A stretch of 64,000 nt of DNA from Enchytraeus crypticus. Taxonomy: Eukaryota > Annelida > Clitellata > Enchytraeida > Enchytraeidae. The notes beneath the pieces were generated by a model. It ran no database searches, had not been told where the DNA came from, and saw only the letters and a program-made list of their open reading frames with translations. Made by a program: the position numbers and the translations under genes. Positions 32,800 to 45,717 of the stretch are shown here, in pieces. Every line of letters begins with the position of its first letter. Position 1 is the first letter of the stretch. The DNA lies in NCBI GenBank assembly GCA_905160935.1, contig CAJHZI010000535.1, positions 781,001 through 845,000 of the forward strand, read 5' to 3'.

Positions 32800-35360
32800 A
32801 CCGAAGAATTAAAGTTTACCATTTTTATTTATATGCCCATTTAGCAATGCGATTCGATATGTTAGCAAATTGTGAAAAAGCGATAGGTAGTTTGTTAACA
32901 AAGACGTGGGTGGGCAGTAAACTTGCATCGGTTGACAAATGATAGTATGGCAGAAAACTTAGCTGTCAAGGTCAATTTCACATCCGTCTGACAATCACTG
33001 AATGTCTAGTGAAATGTTCTATGTATATTTTGTTTTGTCACATATGTTTTGGATTATTTAGGGCACAGAAAGGGGATTGACAATCATGTACATTTCACGC
33101 CCTACGTACAATTTTAATTACTGCATATTTATTATTTGCAAAAGTGAAAACTTTGACGATTGGTAAAAGAAAATTATTTAAAGAAATTGTAGAAATTTAA
33201 GTATTATAGTACAGTGAGTATTACATTTTATAATATACTAACTGTCCTACTATATACATGTAAGAGTTCATACGTAATTAATCAAAATTATCTTCAAAAA
33301 AGAAAATTGATTTAGCGTTACTTCAGATTTAACCGAACGAATGTGCATGTAAAGTAAAAGACTACTAATTGAAAAACATTACGAACCACTTCATGTCATG
33401 GTTTCATAAAAGTTATATTTCAAAGGGTTTTTGTAAACACAGATTTTTTGGATGAACTAAACTTTTTGCTGTGGAAATTAAAATGTTGTGATGAATTTCC
33501 CTTTTCAGCGGTGAAAATAGACGAAGAGAAAACCTGATGCGAACATTACACATTACATTTTGAACATTACATTTGACAGACTCTGTGAAGATTTCATTCG
33601 GAGCAGAGATATTAACGTTTATAGATCCATAAGGAGCAAAAATAGTTATGAATTTTGCAAATATCGAATGCCGACTACCTTGCAATACCTTGCAATACCT
33701 TGCAATACCTTGCAATACGGAGTGTTGGAAGGTTGTCAAAAATTCCTGGGTGTTGGAAGATTACACTTATTTTTAAACAGTTTTAGCAACAATTATGCTA
33801 TTAAATTTCAACGAATATTTAAGTAAAGAGGAAATAACAAAAATACAAAAACATAAACTACGACAGGTAATTCTGTAAACGCTTGAGTTGTGCAATGTGT
33901 ATAACTAGGCCCACAAAAAGGAACACATACAGTGTCATGTAAATATGGTAAAATCTAAATTATCCGAAATCCGATAAAGAATGGCAGTTTAACTATAGAA
34001 TTCTAAAAGAGAGAATTCACAAAATAGAAGCAACACTCAAATATATTTTGATTTTCTTAGATGGCTAGGCAATAGCGCAAATTTCGTAATATTGTATAAT
34101 GAAATAATAATGTTGTAATGTTGTTTCTTAAATAGATAGTGTTCAGCTATAACGAAGACAACTACTACTTTATCAATGATTATTGCCTTGTGAAATTGTT
34201 TTCCTACAAACTGTTATTTTATAAGTATTATTTTACTACTATAACCGCTACTGATTAAGCAATTTCATGGTAATTTGCAAGTTTAAAAAAATAGATTTGC
34301 CTATATTTTTACAATCATTGAATATTGCAAAGTCGCCACCGATTGGAGACCACAAAAGAATAAAACTAAGTCGATTTACTGAAAAATATCTAAAAGTGGT
34401 AGAAATTAAATTTATTAATGTTTTAAAAAGTTATGCAATTTGCCGCAATACAAGTTTAACTTCTATTAAACGACAAGTCATAGTTACCTATGATTCCACT
34501 GCACGCGGTCCTATGAGCGGTCATAAATTACCTCGCCCTCCATTTCTAATCCCGTCTCTTTATATATGGAGCTTCTCTGCAAAACGCAACAGTCCCCTAC
34601 GATACGTTTGTTTTAACGGGCTACTATCCGCAGGGACTGATGTTTTATTTGATTTTAGGGAATTGAATTATATTGCAGAGTCTATTCTACACGAAATCAC
34701 ACAAATGCAATGAATAAATTAATTCCTTGCGGGATACCGAACACTTGGGTATAAGTCTAAATCGTTGATAAATTATACGATTCCTTCAATACACTGGGTC
34801 AGATTATTTCAAATCTTCATCTTTTATCGTTCTCTTCCAGATCGATTCAAATCAAACCTTTTTACCTTTCAGGAACTGTATCATCGAAATCAACTCATTT
34901 TTTATTTTTTGGGGAGGTTATGCCTCTAAACCTCATAGCTTCGTCTTACGTTATATATCCCGTACTTAACCGATATTGAATTCTCAAACGAACCGTATCA
35001 ATGACAAACACACGTAAATCACCTGCAAATCGAGCCCTCTCATAATTCCTCGCATGAGTAGCTAGCTACTCTATCGCCGGTATTAGTCATGACCCATTAC
35101 AGGGTTCGGCGGACTAGTCCGTACTAAGAGGTCCTTGGCGTCGGTACAACTTTGAAACTCTAACTAAATCTATGAAATCAACTCCACGTGGTCACAAAGT
35201 TCCTGCAGTTCATGACATTATAGTGTTCGCTGTCCATTGACCATTTGCTGAAGTGCTTCTGAGATTTTGTTAAAGTTGTCTCAGGAATTGAAAGGTTCCC
35301 TTGACTGATATGATCTTAGATGCTTTTGACTATGTTAGAATTGACTTGAAAAAATTCATT
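32800..35360. other. No gene recognised
   Basis: Contains a four-fold CCTTGCAATA repeat at 33679-33718 and an open frame of 148 codons at 34267-34713 (plus) with no domain I recognise, no signal peptide and no splice context; not called as a gene. Confidence 0.4.
33679..33718. repeat. 10-nt tandem repeat, four copies
   Basis: CCTTGCAATA repeated four times in tandem. Confidence 0.9.
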
Positions 35361-35369
35361 CCATTTGGT

Positions 35370-35479
35370 AGACCTGGGGGCTTGTTGGCATGTTGTTCGT
35401 CTCGTCAGTAGATGTAGGGTTCAAATCCAGTGCTCTCACTGTCACTGACGTATGTGCTATCAGGCCGGAAACTAACACT

Positions 35480-35480
<1 letters not shown>
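35370..35480 (+). mobile_element. tRNA-derived SINE-like repeat S1
   Basis: GGGGGCTTGTTGGCATGTTGTTCG, then GTAGGGTTCAAATCCAGTGCTC with a clear B-box-like GGTTCAAATCC, followed by TCACTGACGTATG as in other S1 copies, then a (CT)n tract (35482-35522). Confidence 0.6.
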
Positions 35481-35481
<1 letters not shown>

Positions 35482-35521
<40 letters not shown>

Positions 35522-35522
35522 A
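35482..35522. repeat. (CT)n tract
   Basis: Simple CT repeat after the SINE-like copy. Confidence 0.9.
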
Positions 35523-38500
35523 AGCATACGTGTGCAATGAAAACGCTAGGGTGAAATATTAGGAAATACAGAGAGAACCCTTCGTGTTATTAGTGTGAAA
35601 ATTTGAATTGTGAAGGAATCAACATTTGCTCCTGTGAGTCCTACATTGCAGATTAAAACTGAGATCTAAATGCAGATGATTATACATGTATATACTACAT
35701 ACACATGTATAATTGAATAAAACGCATAAGACATGGTCATGACACAGTTTATTCTCATGATAGAAATCAATATAAAATATAGTGAAGCTAATCGACGCAA
35801 GAGAATGGATTTTACTAACACTTAAACATAAACACTATGTTTATTACTCTCAATTATTTCGCAGCAATATTTGGATAAAACTCCAGCAATTTTCTGATAC
35901 CTCACATGCGCAACTTCAGCTATTTTAAAGATCTCAGTTTACGGTCCTACCCACGGAAGATTTTCATAGATAGCGCGTTTTTGTATATTTCTGTACCGTT
36001 CTATAAAACTAATATTTAACTTTTAAGGTCATGACATGCTGCATACACCAGTAAATGGCTACTGCTTCATACCCATCGTTACCACATCGAGCGTGAAGAC
36101 TTTGAGTAAACAGAAATATCCGGTAATATTTTGTTGATACATTTGAGCTACGTTGATGAAATTGTAGGCAGTAGTCCGCTAAGCTTAAATTAAATAAACG
36201 TTAATTATTCTGACTTCGTTAATCGTGAAATGCACCGACTTGTGTGTGGCTTGAGAAACTTATTTTATGCCATATCACTAAGGACCTAAACGAGTTTTCA
36301 TGATAACAAATTGATAAAGAGGTGCAAATCTAGACCTGTCCTAAAATTTGACAGAGTGGAGTGAAAATAATTTTATTTTAAGCTATATACTGCTAGATTT
36401 ATTAGGATAAGCATTTATTGTAGAGCACCAGATGAGAACAGTACTGGTATATTATGAAAAGTGACTGTAATTTCTTATAATCAAATACCAAGTATAACAA
36501 TTGTAAAGTATAAGTCACATCGTTTTTAATAGTAAAGTATATGTCTAAGTGGTTTGGCATTGAAACACCTGATGTTCCAGTTAATTTAGGAAGCAAACAG
36601 TTTTTAAGTTAAATTTCGAAGTCCTGTTCCAATGTAACACCGTGAGCTAGATACTTTTCATTTTCAGATCTTCCTAACACTTCACTGAGATTTTGTCGAA
36701 CTTTCGGTTATTTTACAATCTGTTTAACTTTTCTAATACATCAAAGTTTTCAGTTTCCTAATGCCCTTAGAGAAGTATAACATATGTTATTTCATAAATT
36801 CAAAGCCCGAACAGACATACGTAAACACACACACACAGACGCACAAATAAGCACGCACACAAACAAATGCACACTCACATACGCACGTATACACACATAG
36901 ATTATACCCGTAAAGTGTGAATGAGGAAAGGTGCAACTACCTCCCAATCTTCATCCCTGGACAATGTAATGTGTCTACATTACAGTGACACATTGTTTTG
37001 GAATAACAGATTGTGTAGTTTGAACGATTTATCCGGCACAGGACAAAATTGAGATTTCATAAGCCTGCCGATTAGGTTTGAAATGCAAAGACTAAGCAAA
37101 CATTCAATAGAAGTAAATGTCAATAGAATGGCATGATCTAACTTCAAGTAATACTTTGGGCTCTTTAAATCTTAGACGGCATCGTAGAGATCTGCATTGC
37201 TCATGTTTGAAATGAGTATTAACAACTTCATAATTATACACACTACTAACTAAATGACTTTATGCAATAGTTTAAATACATGCAAATCAGATACTATGAT
37301 TAGGTCTATTTTATGAAAGCCGTTAAGTAATGTTTTATTGATACCCATCAATATGATCGTTCGTCCCTGTCTGTTTCAGATTTATCAACCATATCGTGTC
37401 GTAAGAGACGACTACAAATTGGACATGAAAGTCATTACGTTACATAACGCTACAGCTAACAGTCGTAATTCATCTATTACGACTTATCATTATTCGATGG
37501 CCAGAAAACTACTTAAAAGTTAAATATGGTACTTTACCATGTTTTTATCTTGGTAACTATTTCATGTAGCCAAACACTCAGAGTAATTCATATTTTTTAA
37601 ATGTAGAACAGCCTTGTACATTTGGTTGAAATCAAGTAATAACCGAGACAGTTTGCATACATTATTTACAAACAGTTGTGTTTTATTTTTAAATTTTGAA
37701 GGCGTTTCGCTGAGAAAAATGATTAGTTAAAATAATCCTATAAAATAAATTTGCACTTTTGCCAATTTATTTGCACTTATCTTAAAATTATTAAGTAAAA
37801 TTATTCCTCAATGTATCAAAATTTGATCATTTCTTACATGTATGTTTATTTTTTGGCAATGTGCGAACTAACGGAACAAGAAGTTATGAGAAAACATTTC
37901 ACAATCATAAGTAAATATTTGAATAGATTTTAATACCAGTACAATAATAGTGATAAGCTAGATCAATTTTGTTTTTATATTTATCAATAAAAATGTGCCT
38001 AACATATGTATGCTGAAAATAAAATTCACTGAAAACAAAATCTTCGTGTTAAAGAGCATATACCAGCTAACTTCCAGGAGAAAATAGGAACATGTATAGC
38101 CAATCATTCCACATGACACTTTTTGGCCTAAAGGCAATAAAGTTATAGTGTTACATACTGTATAGTCCTTGCTTATTCATTGAGCAGCAGTTCATGTTGA
38201 ACCTATCACTTCCGAAAGTCAAGCGTCACGGTAAATTTAAGTAAATCCAATGCCATAGGCAAAGTTCGGTAAATCGTGCGTAGCTTTTTGTCGCTAGGTA
38301 TAAACTTAAAACTTAACATATCTTGACTAGGCCTGCCGCTAAGCAAATACATTTAAATAAAAATCCAGAGTGAGTCATGTATGCGCTAACATACTTTATT
38401 ATAGGAAGTTTAACCAAGTACAAAACATTCAAACTGGTAGAAAGAATGCATTTGCTAGCTGTTATGCTGGGATTACCTCGAGTATAAGTACGACATTGTC

Positions 38501-38600
38501 TTTAGAACTATTCTGCTTACTGGTCTGTCGCCAGACTTATGGCCCGTTATAAAATGAAGTACAAAAGAGTATTGTTTAAAGACAGTTTCTACAAAGCTGT
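35523..38600. other. No gene confidently recognised
   Basis: AT-rich DNA. A (CA)n-like stretch occurs near 36818-36900. One plus-strand segment at 37380-37523 has a good acceptor (CTGTTTCAG) before an open frame ending in TAA; see findings. Confidence 0.4.
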
Positions 38601-38619
38601 TGAACTCTCTGAGGTCGCT

Positions 38620-38830
38620 ACTGAATTCCGCTGATTTCCTCTGATTTCCTCTCATCCTAATTTCCTCTGATTTCTGCTGATATCCGCTTATTTTTGCTGA
38701 CTTTTCGCTGAATTCTACTGATATCCGCTCATTTTTGCTGGTTTCAGGAGATTTCCGCAGATTTCTGCTGTTTTCCGCTGATCTCCACTAAGTGCTGCCA
38801 ATTTTCGCTAATTTCTGTTTATTTCTGCTG
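38620..38830. repeat. Degenerate minisatellite, ~11-nt TTTCCGCTGA-like unit
   Basis: Many imperfect copies of TTTCCTCTGA / TTTCTGCTGA / TTTTCGCTGA in tandem. Confidence 0.85.
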
Positions 38831-38839
38831 TATCGCCAA

Positions 38840-40360
38840 GTGGTTACTGTTTGAACGGTTAAACCAGTTAAACAGGTTCAATCAAGCAGAACCGGGATCA
38901 GAGATCCTTTGATAGAGTTTTCTTTTCAAAGTATGTGTCCATTCATTAGATAGTAATTATTATAAATTTGACTCTCTAAACAGATCGACTGGAAATTGAT
39001 GCCACAATCTTGGAAGCAACCATTTAGAACGTTATGATGCTACTAGTTTACCTACAGACTAGGTTGTTGAATGTCTAAATGAACTATATGGCAACAACTA
39101 GGCTATTGAGACATTAGTCGCTTAGTGAAGCTTTTTGCATAGGCCTACTGTTTATTCGCCATGTATTGAATGAATTACAATTTTAATGAAAAATTTGATT
39201 AGAATAACTCATATTATATAAAAGACATTAAAAACGTATTTAGTGTGCCATAAGTTTCTTAAAAATGATATTTTCGATATATTATTAGTAAAATTGTGGA
39301 CATATCCACTGAAAGATTTACAAATGAGTAGCGTCAAATGTAGAAATAAAGTTGCATAATAATTACGAAACTCTGTGCTCACTGTTATGATAAATAGCTA
39401 TTTAAGAAATATTTTAATCACAAAATTCGAAAACAAGTCAAAGTTTTAAACAAGATTACTTTTCATATCATCGTCCGCATTCTTTCCAAAGCTACTAAGC
39501 CTACTACGAGTGCCAATCTTACAAGCTTAGTATAAGAATCCATAGTTTATATGATGTGTTCTTATATTTTCCAGTTTACTTCAAAGCACCATTTGTATTA
39601 ACAGATCCAAGCCACATAAAATTATAGTAATTCCTGTTCAAAAGGAGTGCAATATTAGCTACATTATAAGCTCGCATTATACAGTACACAATGTCATAAC
39701 ATTACACACGTTTCTTTGCAGGAAATTTAGAGAATGAATAATTACAAAAGAATAGATATAGTCAGTTAGCAATTAAGCTATCTTTATTTCTTTACTGGCC
39801 AACGGAATTACTTATTGAAGGTATCTGATGTAGGCTAATCGTGACGTATACATTACTCTGAGATACCATTAAAATAAAAAAATAATTATCCTAAATTCAT
39901 TCAAAACATAAATTTTATATTTATGCAGCTAAAGTGAGAGTTCTTTATATTTCCATTCAACTCATTCACTCACTCTCATTCACTCACTTACTCATTCACT
40001 CACTCACTCACCTACCCTACTGAAAGAGGTCATAGAAGGTATTTACATGCACTATTTAGGCTACTAATATAAAATTGTTTATGCGTGTCCGTACATGAAA
40101 TGAACCAAAATAAACTGTATTTATTAAATTCATTTTCACTGAAATTCTTTCAGCAAAAATTCGTTCCATGCAGGAATCGTTAAAAATGATAAAATTCAGT
40201 TCACGAAGTCATTTTGATGAAAATCCGAAAAAAGTCTCAGAAGCGATAATTCCATTTTCTGAAAATACAAAAATTACTCCTTTAGTGGTTAGCATTTAAT
40301 GAAGACACACGGCCATGTTGGATATTGAAATAATGAAAATAATAAATACTAATAGTAATA
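38840..40360. other. No gene recognised
   Basis: AT-rich; a (CATT/CACT)n tract at about 39957-40012 is the only structure noted. Confidence 0.5.

Positions 40361-40363
<3 letters not shown>

Positions 40364-40415
<52 letters not shown>
40364..40415. repeat. (TA)n microsatellite
   Basis: TA tract of about 52 nt. Confidence 0.95.
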
Positions 40416-40421
<6 letters not shown>

Positions 40422-40570
40422 TCCAATTGTAATATATAATAATGATAAATACAATACTAATGATAATTAATCGAAACATTATATAAACTTTTTACAGTTA
40501 CATACGTAGTATTAAGAGTAATAGTAATTTTAATGTACTAATAATTATACTAACAGTAGCGTAATAGAAT

Positions 40571-40768
40571 TGAGAAAGGCAACGGCAAAACTACCTCATA
40601 AGCCATATTTTCTCGAGGTATATGCTAAGTAAAGGTATGGATAAGAAATAAAGTTTTGTGAAGGGACTAATTTGTTGATCTATGAAGTGCTTTTTAAGTA
40701 GCGTGAAACCAAACTCTGAAGAAGAATACAATTATGTACCTTGGACCTGCTATTTGGCAGAACACTAA
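40571..40768 (+). mobile_element. R1 repeat copy, followed by hexanucleotide array
   Basis: GGCAACGGCAAAACTACCTCA, GAAGTGCTTTTTAAGTAGCGTGAAA and TATGTACCTTGGACCTGCTATTTGGCAGAACACTAA follow R1. The (TAATAG)n array starts immediately at its 3' end. Confidence 0.75.
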
Positions 40769-41312
40769 CATTAATAGTAATAGTAATAGTAATAGTAATA
40801 GTAATAGTAATAGTAATAGTAATAGTAATAGTAATAGTAATAGTAATAGTAATAGTAATAGTAATAGTAATAGTAATAGTAATAGTAATAGTAATAGTAA
40901 TAGTAATAGGAATAGTAATAGGAATAGTAATAGTAATAGTAATAGTAATAGTAATAGTAATAGTAATAGTAATAGTAATAGTAATAGTAATAGTAATAGT
41001 AATAGTAATAGTAATAGTAATAGTAATAGTAATAGTAATAGTAATAGTAATAGTAATAGTAATAGGAATAGTAATAGGAATAGTAATAGTAATAGTAATA
41101 GTAATAGTAATAGTAATAGTAATAGTAATAGTAATAGGAATAGTAATAGAAATAGTAATAGTAATAGTAATAGTAATAGTAATAGTAATAGTAATAGTAA
41201 TAGTAATAGTAATAGTAATAGTAATAGCAATAGCAATAGCAATAGCAATAGCAATAGCAATACCAATACCAATAGCAATACCAATAGTAATAGTAATAGT
41301 AATAGTAATAGA
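40764..41312. repeat. (AGTAAT)n hexanucleotide microsatellite, ~540 nt
   Basis: About 90 units of AGTAAT, with scattered AGGAAT variants in the middle and AGCAAT/ACCAAT variants near 41227-41285. It is open in several frames on both strands, giving artificial SN, IV or poly-Leu readings; none is a gene. Confidence 0.98.
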
Positions 41313-41358
41313 ATTCTCTCGCCGACCGTCGTCCTGTACGGACGTGTTAATTAAGACA

Positions 41359-42441
41359 TGGCTGAGTGTAACATTATTATGGCCGACACATCTGACAACC
41401 GTAGCGTAATTGTATGCGAACTTTTATGATATCTGAAATGTAAACTAGGTAAACTCTCTAGCGTAAAGCTAATGAGTATCGTTGGAGACTTTTATTCGGC
41501 GGAAGATATTACTTTAGCAAAAGAGCATCTAGTCGATTCGGTGGATAAATTGGGTCTTGAGAAATGGCCTAAACCTGAAAAAAAGGAAAGAACAGCTAGA
41601 ATAATTCTAAGACTGAGCTAAATGACATATTCAATGTCTTCGCTTTTTTAGATGAGAACTTACTTGCTGCCTAGTTTTGTAGCTGCAAATGTGGATAATC
41701 TACCTTCATCTAGGCTCGAAGAGGGTGATTTGCGTTGTGTCCTTAACAAGATGGATAATTTGGATACTAAATTGGATAAATCTGCTGTCGCCTCGGCTCC
41801 TGTGGATATATTGCAGAATATCAATGACCTGAAATCTATGATGGGTAAGCTGACTAATATTGAAAACCAATTAGCCTCGCTTTCCTCTGGTCAAGTAGAA
41901 AGGTTGACTGGGCCTAAACTTCTCAAAGAGTCATCTTCTAATTCCGTCACTGCTGTCACCAAGGCACCGGGTAGATCATGGGCAGAATTGGTTGAAACCT
42001 CACGTCATTCTTATCAAAGTGGAGGTGAAAGAACTTCTGTGACTGCGGAGATGGACACTGATGGTATGGACTCGGAGGGATATCAGCGTGTTCTAGGAAA
42101 GAAAAGAAAACGCAGTCCTACCGTTGAAGCTAAACCTAAGGATAACTTGTCAGTGAAAGCTAAAATCAAACCCAAAACTATTGTAGGTTCTAATACCCAG
42201 TGTGCGATTAAAGCAGCTCGTGAAATTAGGAAAAGTAAAATATTCTATGTCTCTAACGTTGATAAGGAAACTGGATGTGAAGAATTTGAAAGCTGGCTAA
42301 AAAACTGTAATATTAAAGTTCACAATGTATTTGCGGCTAAGACACGATTCGAAAATTCGAATGCATTCAGGGTGAATATTGATGCTGATGATGTTAATAA
42401 ATTCATCTCTGAATGCGGCCCACATCTGATTATAAGAGAAT
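41359..42441 (+). pseudogene. LINE ORF1 protein, frameshifted
   Basis: Starts MAECNIIMADTSD; early stop (TGA at 41427) then KLGKLSSVKLMSIVGDFYSA and DITLAKEHLVDSVDKLGLE, a conserved N-terminal ORF1 segment of CR1/L2-type elements. Frame changes lie between about 41600 and 41660. From 41652 the frame is open: a heptad-like region (LNKMDNLDTKLDKS, about 41745-41860), a basic stretch (GKKRKRSP) and a C-terminal RNA-binding-like segment from KIFYVSNVDKETG to GPHLIIRE. The final TAG (42439) probably replaces a Trp codon, since VFEP follows. Confidence 0.75.
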
Positions 42442-42480
42442 AGGTATTTGAACCTCAGCCGAAACTTTTAGTTGTATAGG

Positions 42481-45324
42481 ATGTCTACACATGCTATTCA
42501 ATTAGATGATAATATCGTAAAGTTAGTAAGTTACAATATGCATGGTTTTAATCAAGGTATAACTATGTTAAAATTAATATGCAATAATTATATGGCTGAT
42601 GTTATATTCCTGGAGGAACACTGGTTGACTCCTGATCAGTTAAATAATTTTAATTATTTCAATGATAAATATGTAGTGTACAGTTCTTCGTCAATGGAAA
42701 ACACTTTGAAGAATAGTATTTTACATGGTCGTCCTTTTAAAGGTTTGGCCGTTCTGTTAGACATTAAATTATGTAGCTTATTTAATTCAGTATCTGTTGT
42801 TGCATGTGAGGATCGTTAAATGATTGTGGCATTGGATCAGTTATTATTAGTTAATATGTATCTTCCTACTTGTAAAACGGCAGTGGAGCGTGACGAGTTG
42901 GAGTTAACGTTCAGTAGGTTAGAGTCCGATATAGCAGGAATTAACTATAGCTATGCAATAATAGGGGGTGACATGAATTGCAATTTGTTGAAGACGAATA
43001 CTCAATCCACAATTATTAATGCTAGATTTAATAGCCTAGACTTTGAGTTGTGTAATGCACATCTTGAGATTCCTAGTGAAGTTATGTATACTTTCGCCGT
43101 TGAGAAGCGCAATGCTTATTCATACATTGATCATTTTCTTGTCAGTACTGTTAATATGAGATTTGTAAATTCGTTAGTTACTATTAATGATTTTGACAAT
43201 CTGTCTGATCACTTTCCAGTTCTATTGAACCTCAGGCGTGAAGCTATTGTGCCATGTATTGTTAATAATTTATCAGCAGTGAATGACATTAGCACTTCTA
43301 CTCCGAATGTTAAACTCAATCTAGATTGGGTCAATTCTAATAAAACAGAATACTATAAAATGACAAGAGAAGAATGTTACCCGTTATTCTTGTTACTAAA
43401 TGAAACTGATATTAACCGGTTATATGATAGTAGACCTGAGTTATTTAATCAATCATCTATTAATAACGTTTACAATGAAGTTGTTACCGTATTATACAAT
43501 GCTTCTATGAAAACTATTAAAAATAGAAGTAAGAAAGGGGTCAAAAAATTTTGGTGGAACAGTTCTTTGACTGAGGTTAAGGGTTATTCCGCTAAACAGT
43601 TTAGTGAGTGGAAAAAAGCTGGGAGGCCCAATGCAGGGCCTTTATATGATGCTAAGCAGAAAGCTCATAAGGATTACAAGAAAGCTGTTAATCTTGCTAA
43701 AATCAATTCAACTAAAGTAATATCTGATAAATTACAACAACAGCTTTTAGAAACGAAAGCCAATAATTTTTGGAAATGCTGGAAGGGTCATTTTAAAAAT
43801 AATAATACTTTCAATAGAATAAAGGTTGATGGCTTTCAAAATAATCGTGACATTGCTAACCACATAGCAAATAATTTCAAATCTGCTTGTACACCAAACT
43901 CTGAAATATTTCATAATAAATTTAAAGAGACATACGAAAAGCAAAAATTGGTATATACTTCCGAAGCAAATGATGTTGTTATCGATGTAAGATCCTTGGG
44001 AAATGCTATTAATTGTCTTGAGTTAAATAAAGCTGCAGGTAGTGATGGTCTGATGATCGAACATTTGTTGTATGCCCATGAATCGGTGTTGATAATAATT
44101 AAAACGCTCTTCAATATAATGCTTCGCACTGGACTGGTTCCCGACGCTTTTGGTATCGGTAGAACTACACCTATACCAAAATTCAAAGGTTGTAAAAGGG
44201 TCGTCTCAGCTGATGATTTTAGGGGGATCACTATATGCCCCGTCATCTCCAAAGTTTTTGAACATAGTATAAAAAAGTTCATTCAATTACCAACTTCAAG
44301 TAGGCAGTTTGGTTTCAAAGATAAGGTTGGATGTATTAATGCAATACATACCGTAAGAAAGGTCATAAAGTATTTCAATGTCAAGCTTAGTACTGTCAAT
44401 GTTGGTGTTATTGATCTGCGTAAAGCATTTGACAAATGTAATGTTTATGGCATATTACATATGCTTCAATGTAGAAAAGTAAATGCATGTATCATTAATA
44501 CTCTTGAAAATTGGTTCAGCAAAAATAGTACAACTGTAAATTGGGCTGATTCTGTATCGGATTGTGTCCAACTGCTATCGGGAGTTAAACAAGGTGGGGT
44601 TCTTTCACCTTCTTTGTTTGCCCTTTTTTTTGACACAGTTTTAGACAAATTAGAAGCTTCTAAATTAGGTTGTTTCATAAATTATAACTGTTATAATAGT
44701 TTTATGTATGCAGATGGTCTTATTTTATTGAGTATCTCTGTCACTGACCTTCAGAAATTATTTAATATTTGTGACATGGCTTTTACAGAGTTAGATTTAC
44801 CAATAAATGTATCGAAATGTCACTGTATGCGCATCGGTCCTAGACACAATTTTCAGTGCAAGCCATTGCAAATTAGAGATACTTGTATTAATTGGGTGGA
44901 TAGTATCAAGTGTTTGGGAATAAATATTTTAAGAGCTAAATCTTTTAAATGTGATTGGACAGACAGTAAATGTAAATTTTATACTCAGGCGGTGCCGATC
45001 TTACTCTATGATATTGCGGCCTCCGGTTTGTCCTTTTCTGAATTAAAAGACTTTACGTATGTGTATAACAGTATTTTCTTTAAAACATTTAAATCTTATG
45101 ATAAAAATGTTGTACTGAATTGTCAATGGTATTGTGGTTTCTGGCCATTTGAAATATTATTTGATTTTCATAGGTATAACTTTTTGAGTAAATTAATTGC
45201 CTGTAATCTGTTAAATGATAAAATAGCAGTAGACAATTCTGACTATTTGGATTACAAAGTTTTAAGAAATAAATATGCACTCCAGACAAAAGATTCACCA
45301 TCTGTGACTCGGTTTAGGTTTTGA
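42481..45324 (+). pseudogene. LINE ORF2: AP-endonuclease and reverse transcriptase, inactivated
   Basis: A 947-codon frame with one in-frame TAA at 42817. Endonuclease: KLVSYNMHGFNQG, FLEEHWLTPDQL, GGDMNCNLLK, YIDHFLVS and LSDHFPVLLN (about residues 15-255). Reverse transcriptase from about 44000: ELNKAAGSDGL, DDFRGITICPVISKVFEHSI, GVIDLRKAFDKCN, GVKQGGVLSPSLF. The catalytic box reads FMYADG (44701-44718) where YADD is required, so the second catalytic Asp is lost. The following KCLGINIL and C-terminal segments match CR1-like LINEs. Confidence 0.9.
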
Positions 45325-45532
45325 TCATATTTTGAAAGTCTAGTTTTAAATACTGAATAGGTAAATTTTGGTTTAAACAATTATCTATTTAGTAAGAATT
45401 TTAGTTCTGTTTAGTTTTATGTGTGATGATAAGGTATATCTTATGTTGTATCTGTAGGTGATACTTGTTTGTTTTCTGTTTTCGTTTTTGTTTACTGCCA
45501 TGACTTTGGTGAAATAAAGATTATAATTATAT

Positions 45533-45650
45533 AGTAATGGTAACAGTAACAACAACCATAACAGTAACAGTAACAGTAATAGTAATAGCAATCGCAATAG
45601 TAATAGTAATAGTAATAACAACAATAACAATAACAGAAATAGTAATAATA
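45533..45650. repeat. (TAACAG/TAATAG)n tract
   Basis: Hexanucleotide-like repeat right after the LINE 3' end, similar in unit to the 40764-41312 array. Confidence 0.9.
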
Positions 45651-45717
45651 TTAGTAATTTTAGTACTAACGGCAAAGGAATTGCAGTAGTAATAGATATA
45701 ATATTTGATATACTCCC

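Larger units (their letters stand above)
41359..45530 (+). mobile_element. CR1/L2-like LINE with ORF1 and ORF2, inactivated
   Basis: The largest retroelement here: ORF1 region 41359-42441, ORF2 42481-45324, and a 3' UTR ending GGTGAAATAAAGATTATAAT near 45530. Downstream (45533-45650) is a (TAACAG/TAATAG)n tract like the array upstream, so the LINE either sits inside one array or both derive from 3' tails. Breaks: two frame changes and a stop in ORF1, a stop in ORF2 and a mutated active site. Confidence 0.85.

Noticed and set aside
34267-34713. 148-codon plus-strand open frame
   Set aside because: No recognisable domain, repeat composition or splice context; length can occur by chance in this window.
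40764-41312. Hexanucleotide array as telomeric or interstitial telomere sequence
   Set aside because: AGTAAT does not match the TTAGGG or TTAGG telomere units.
40734-41409. Long open frames on both strands giving SN, IV and poly-Leu proteins
   Set aside because: They are translations of the (AGTAAT)n array; a hexanucleotide without stops is open in several frames. No splice or start context.
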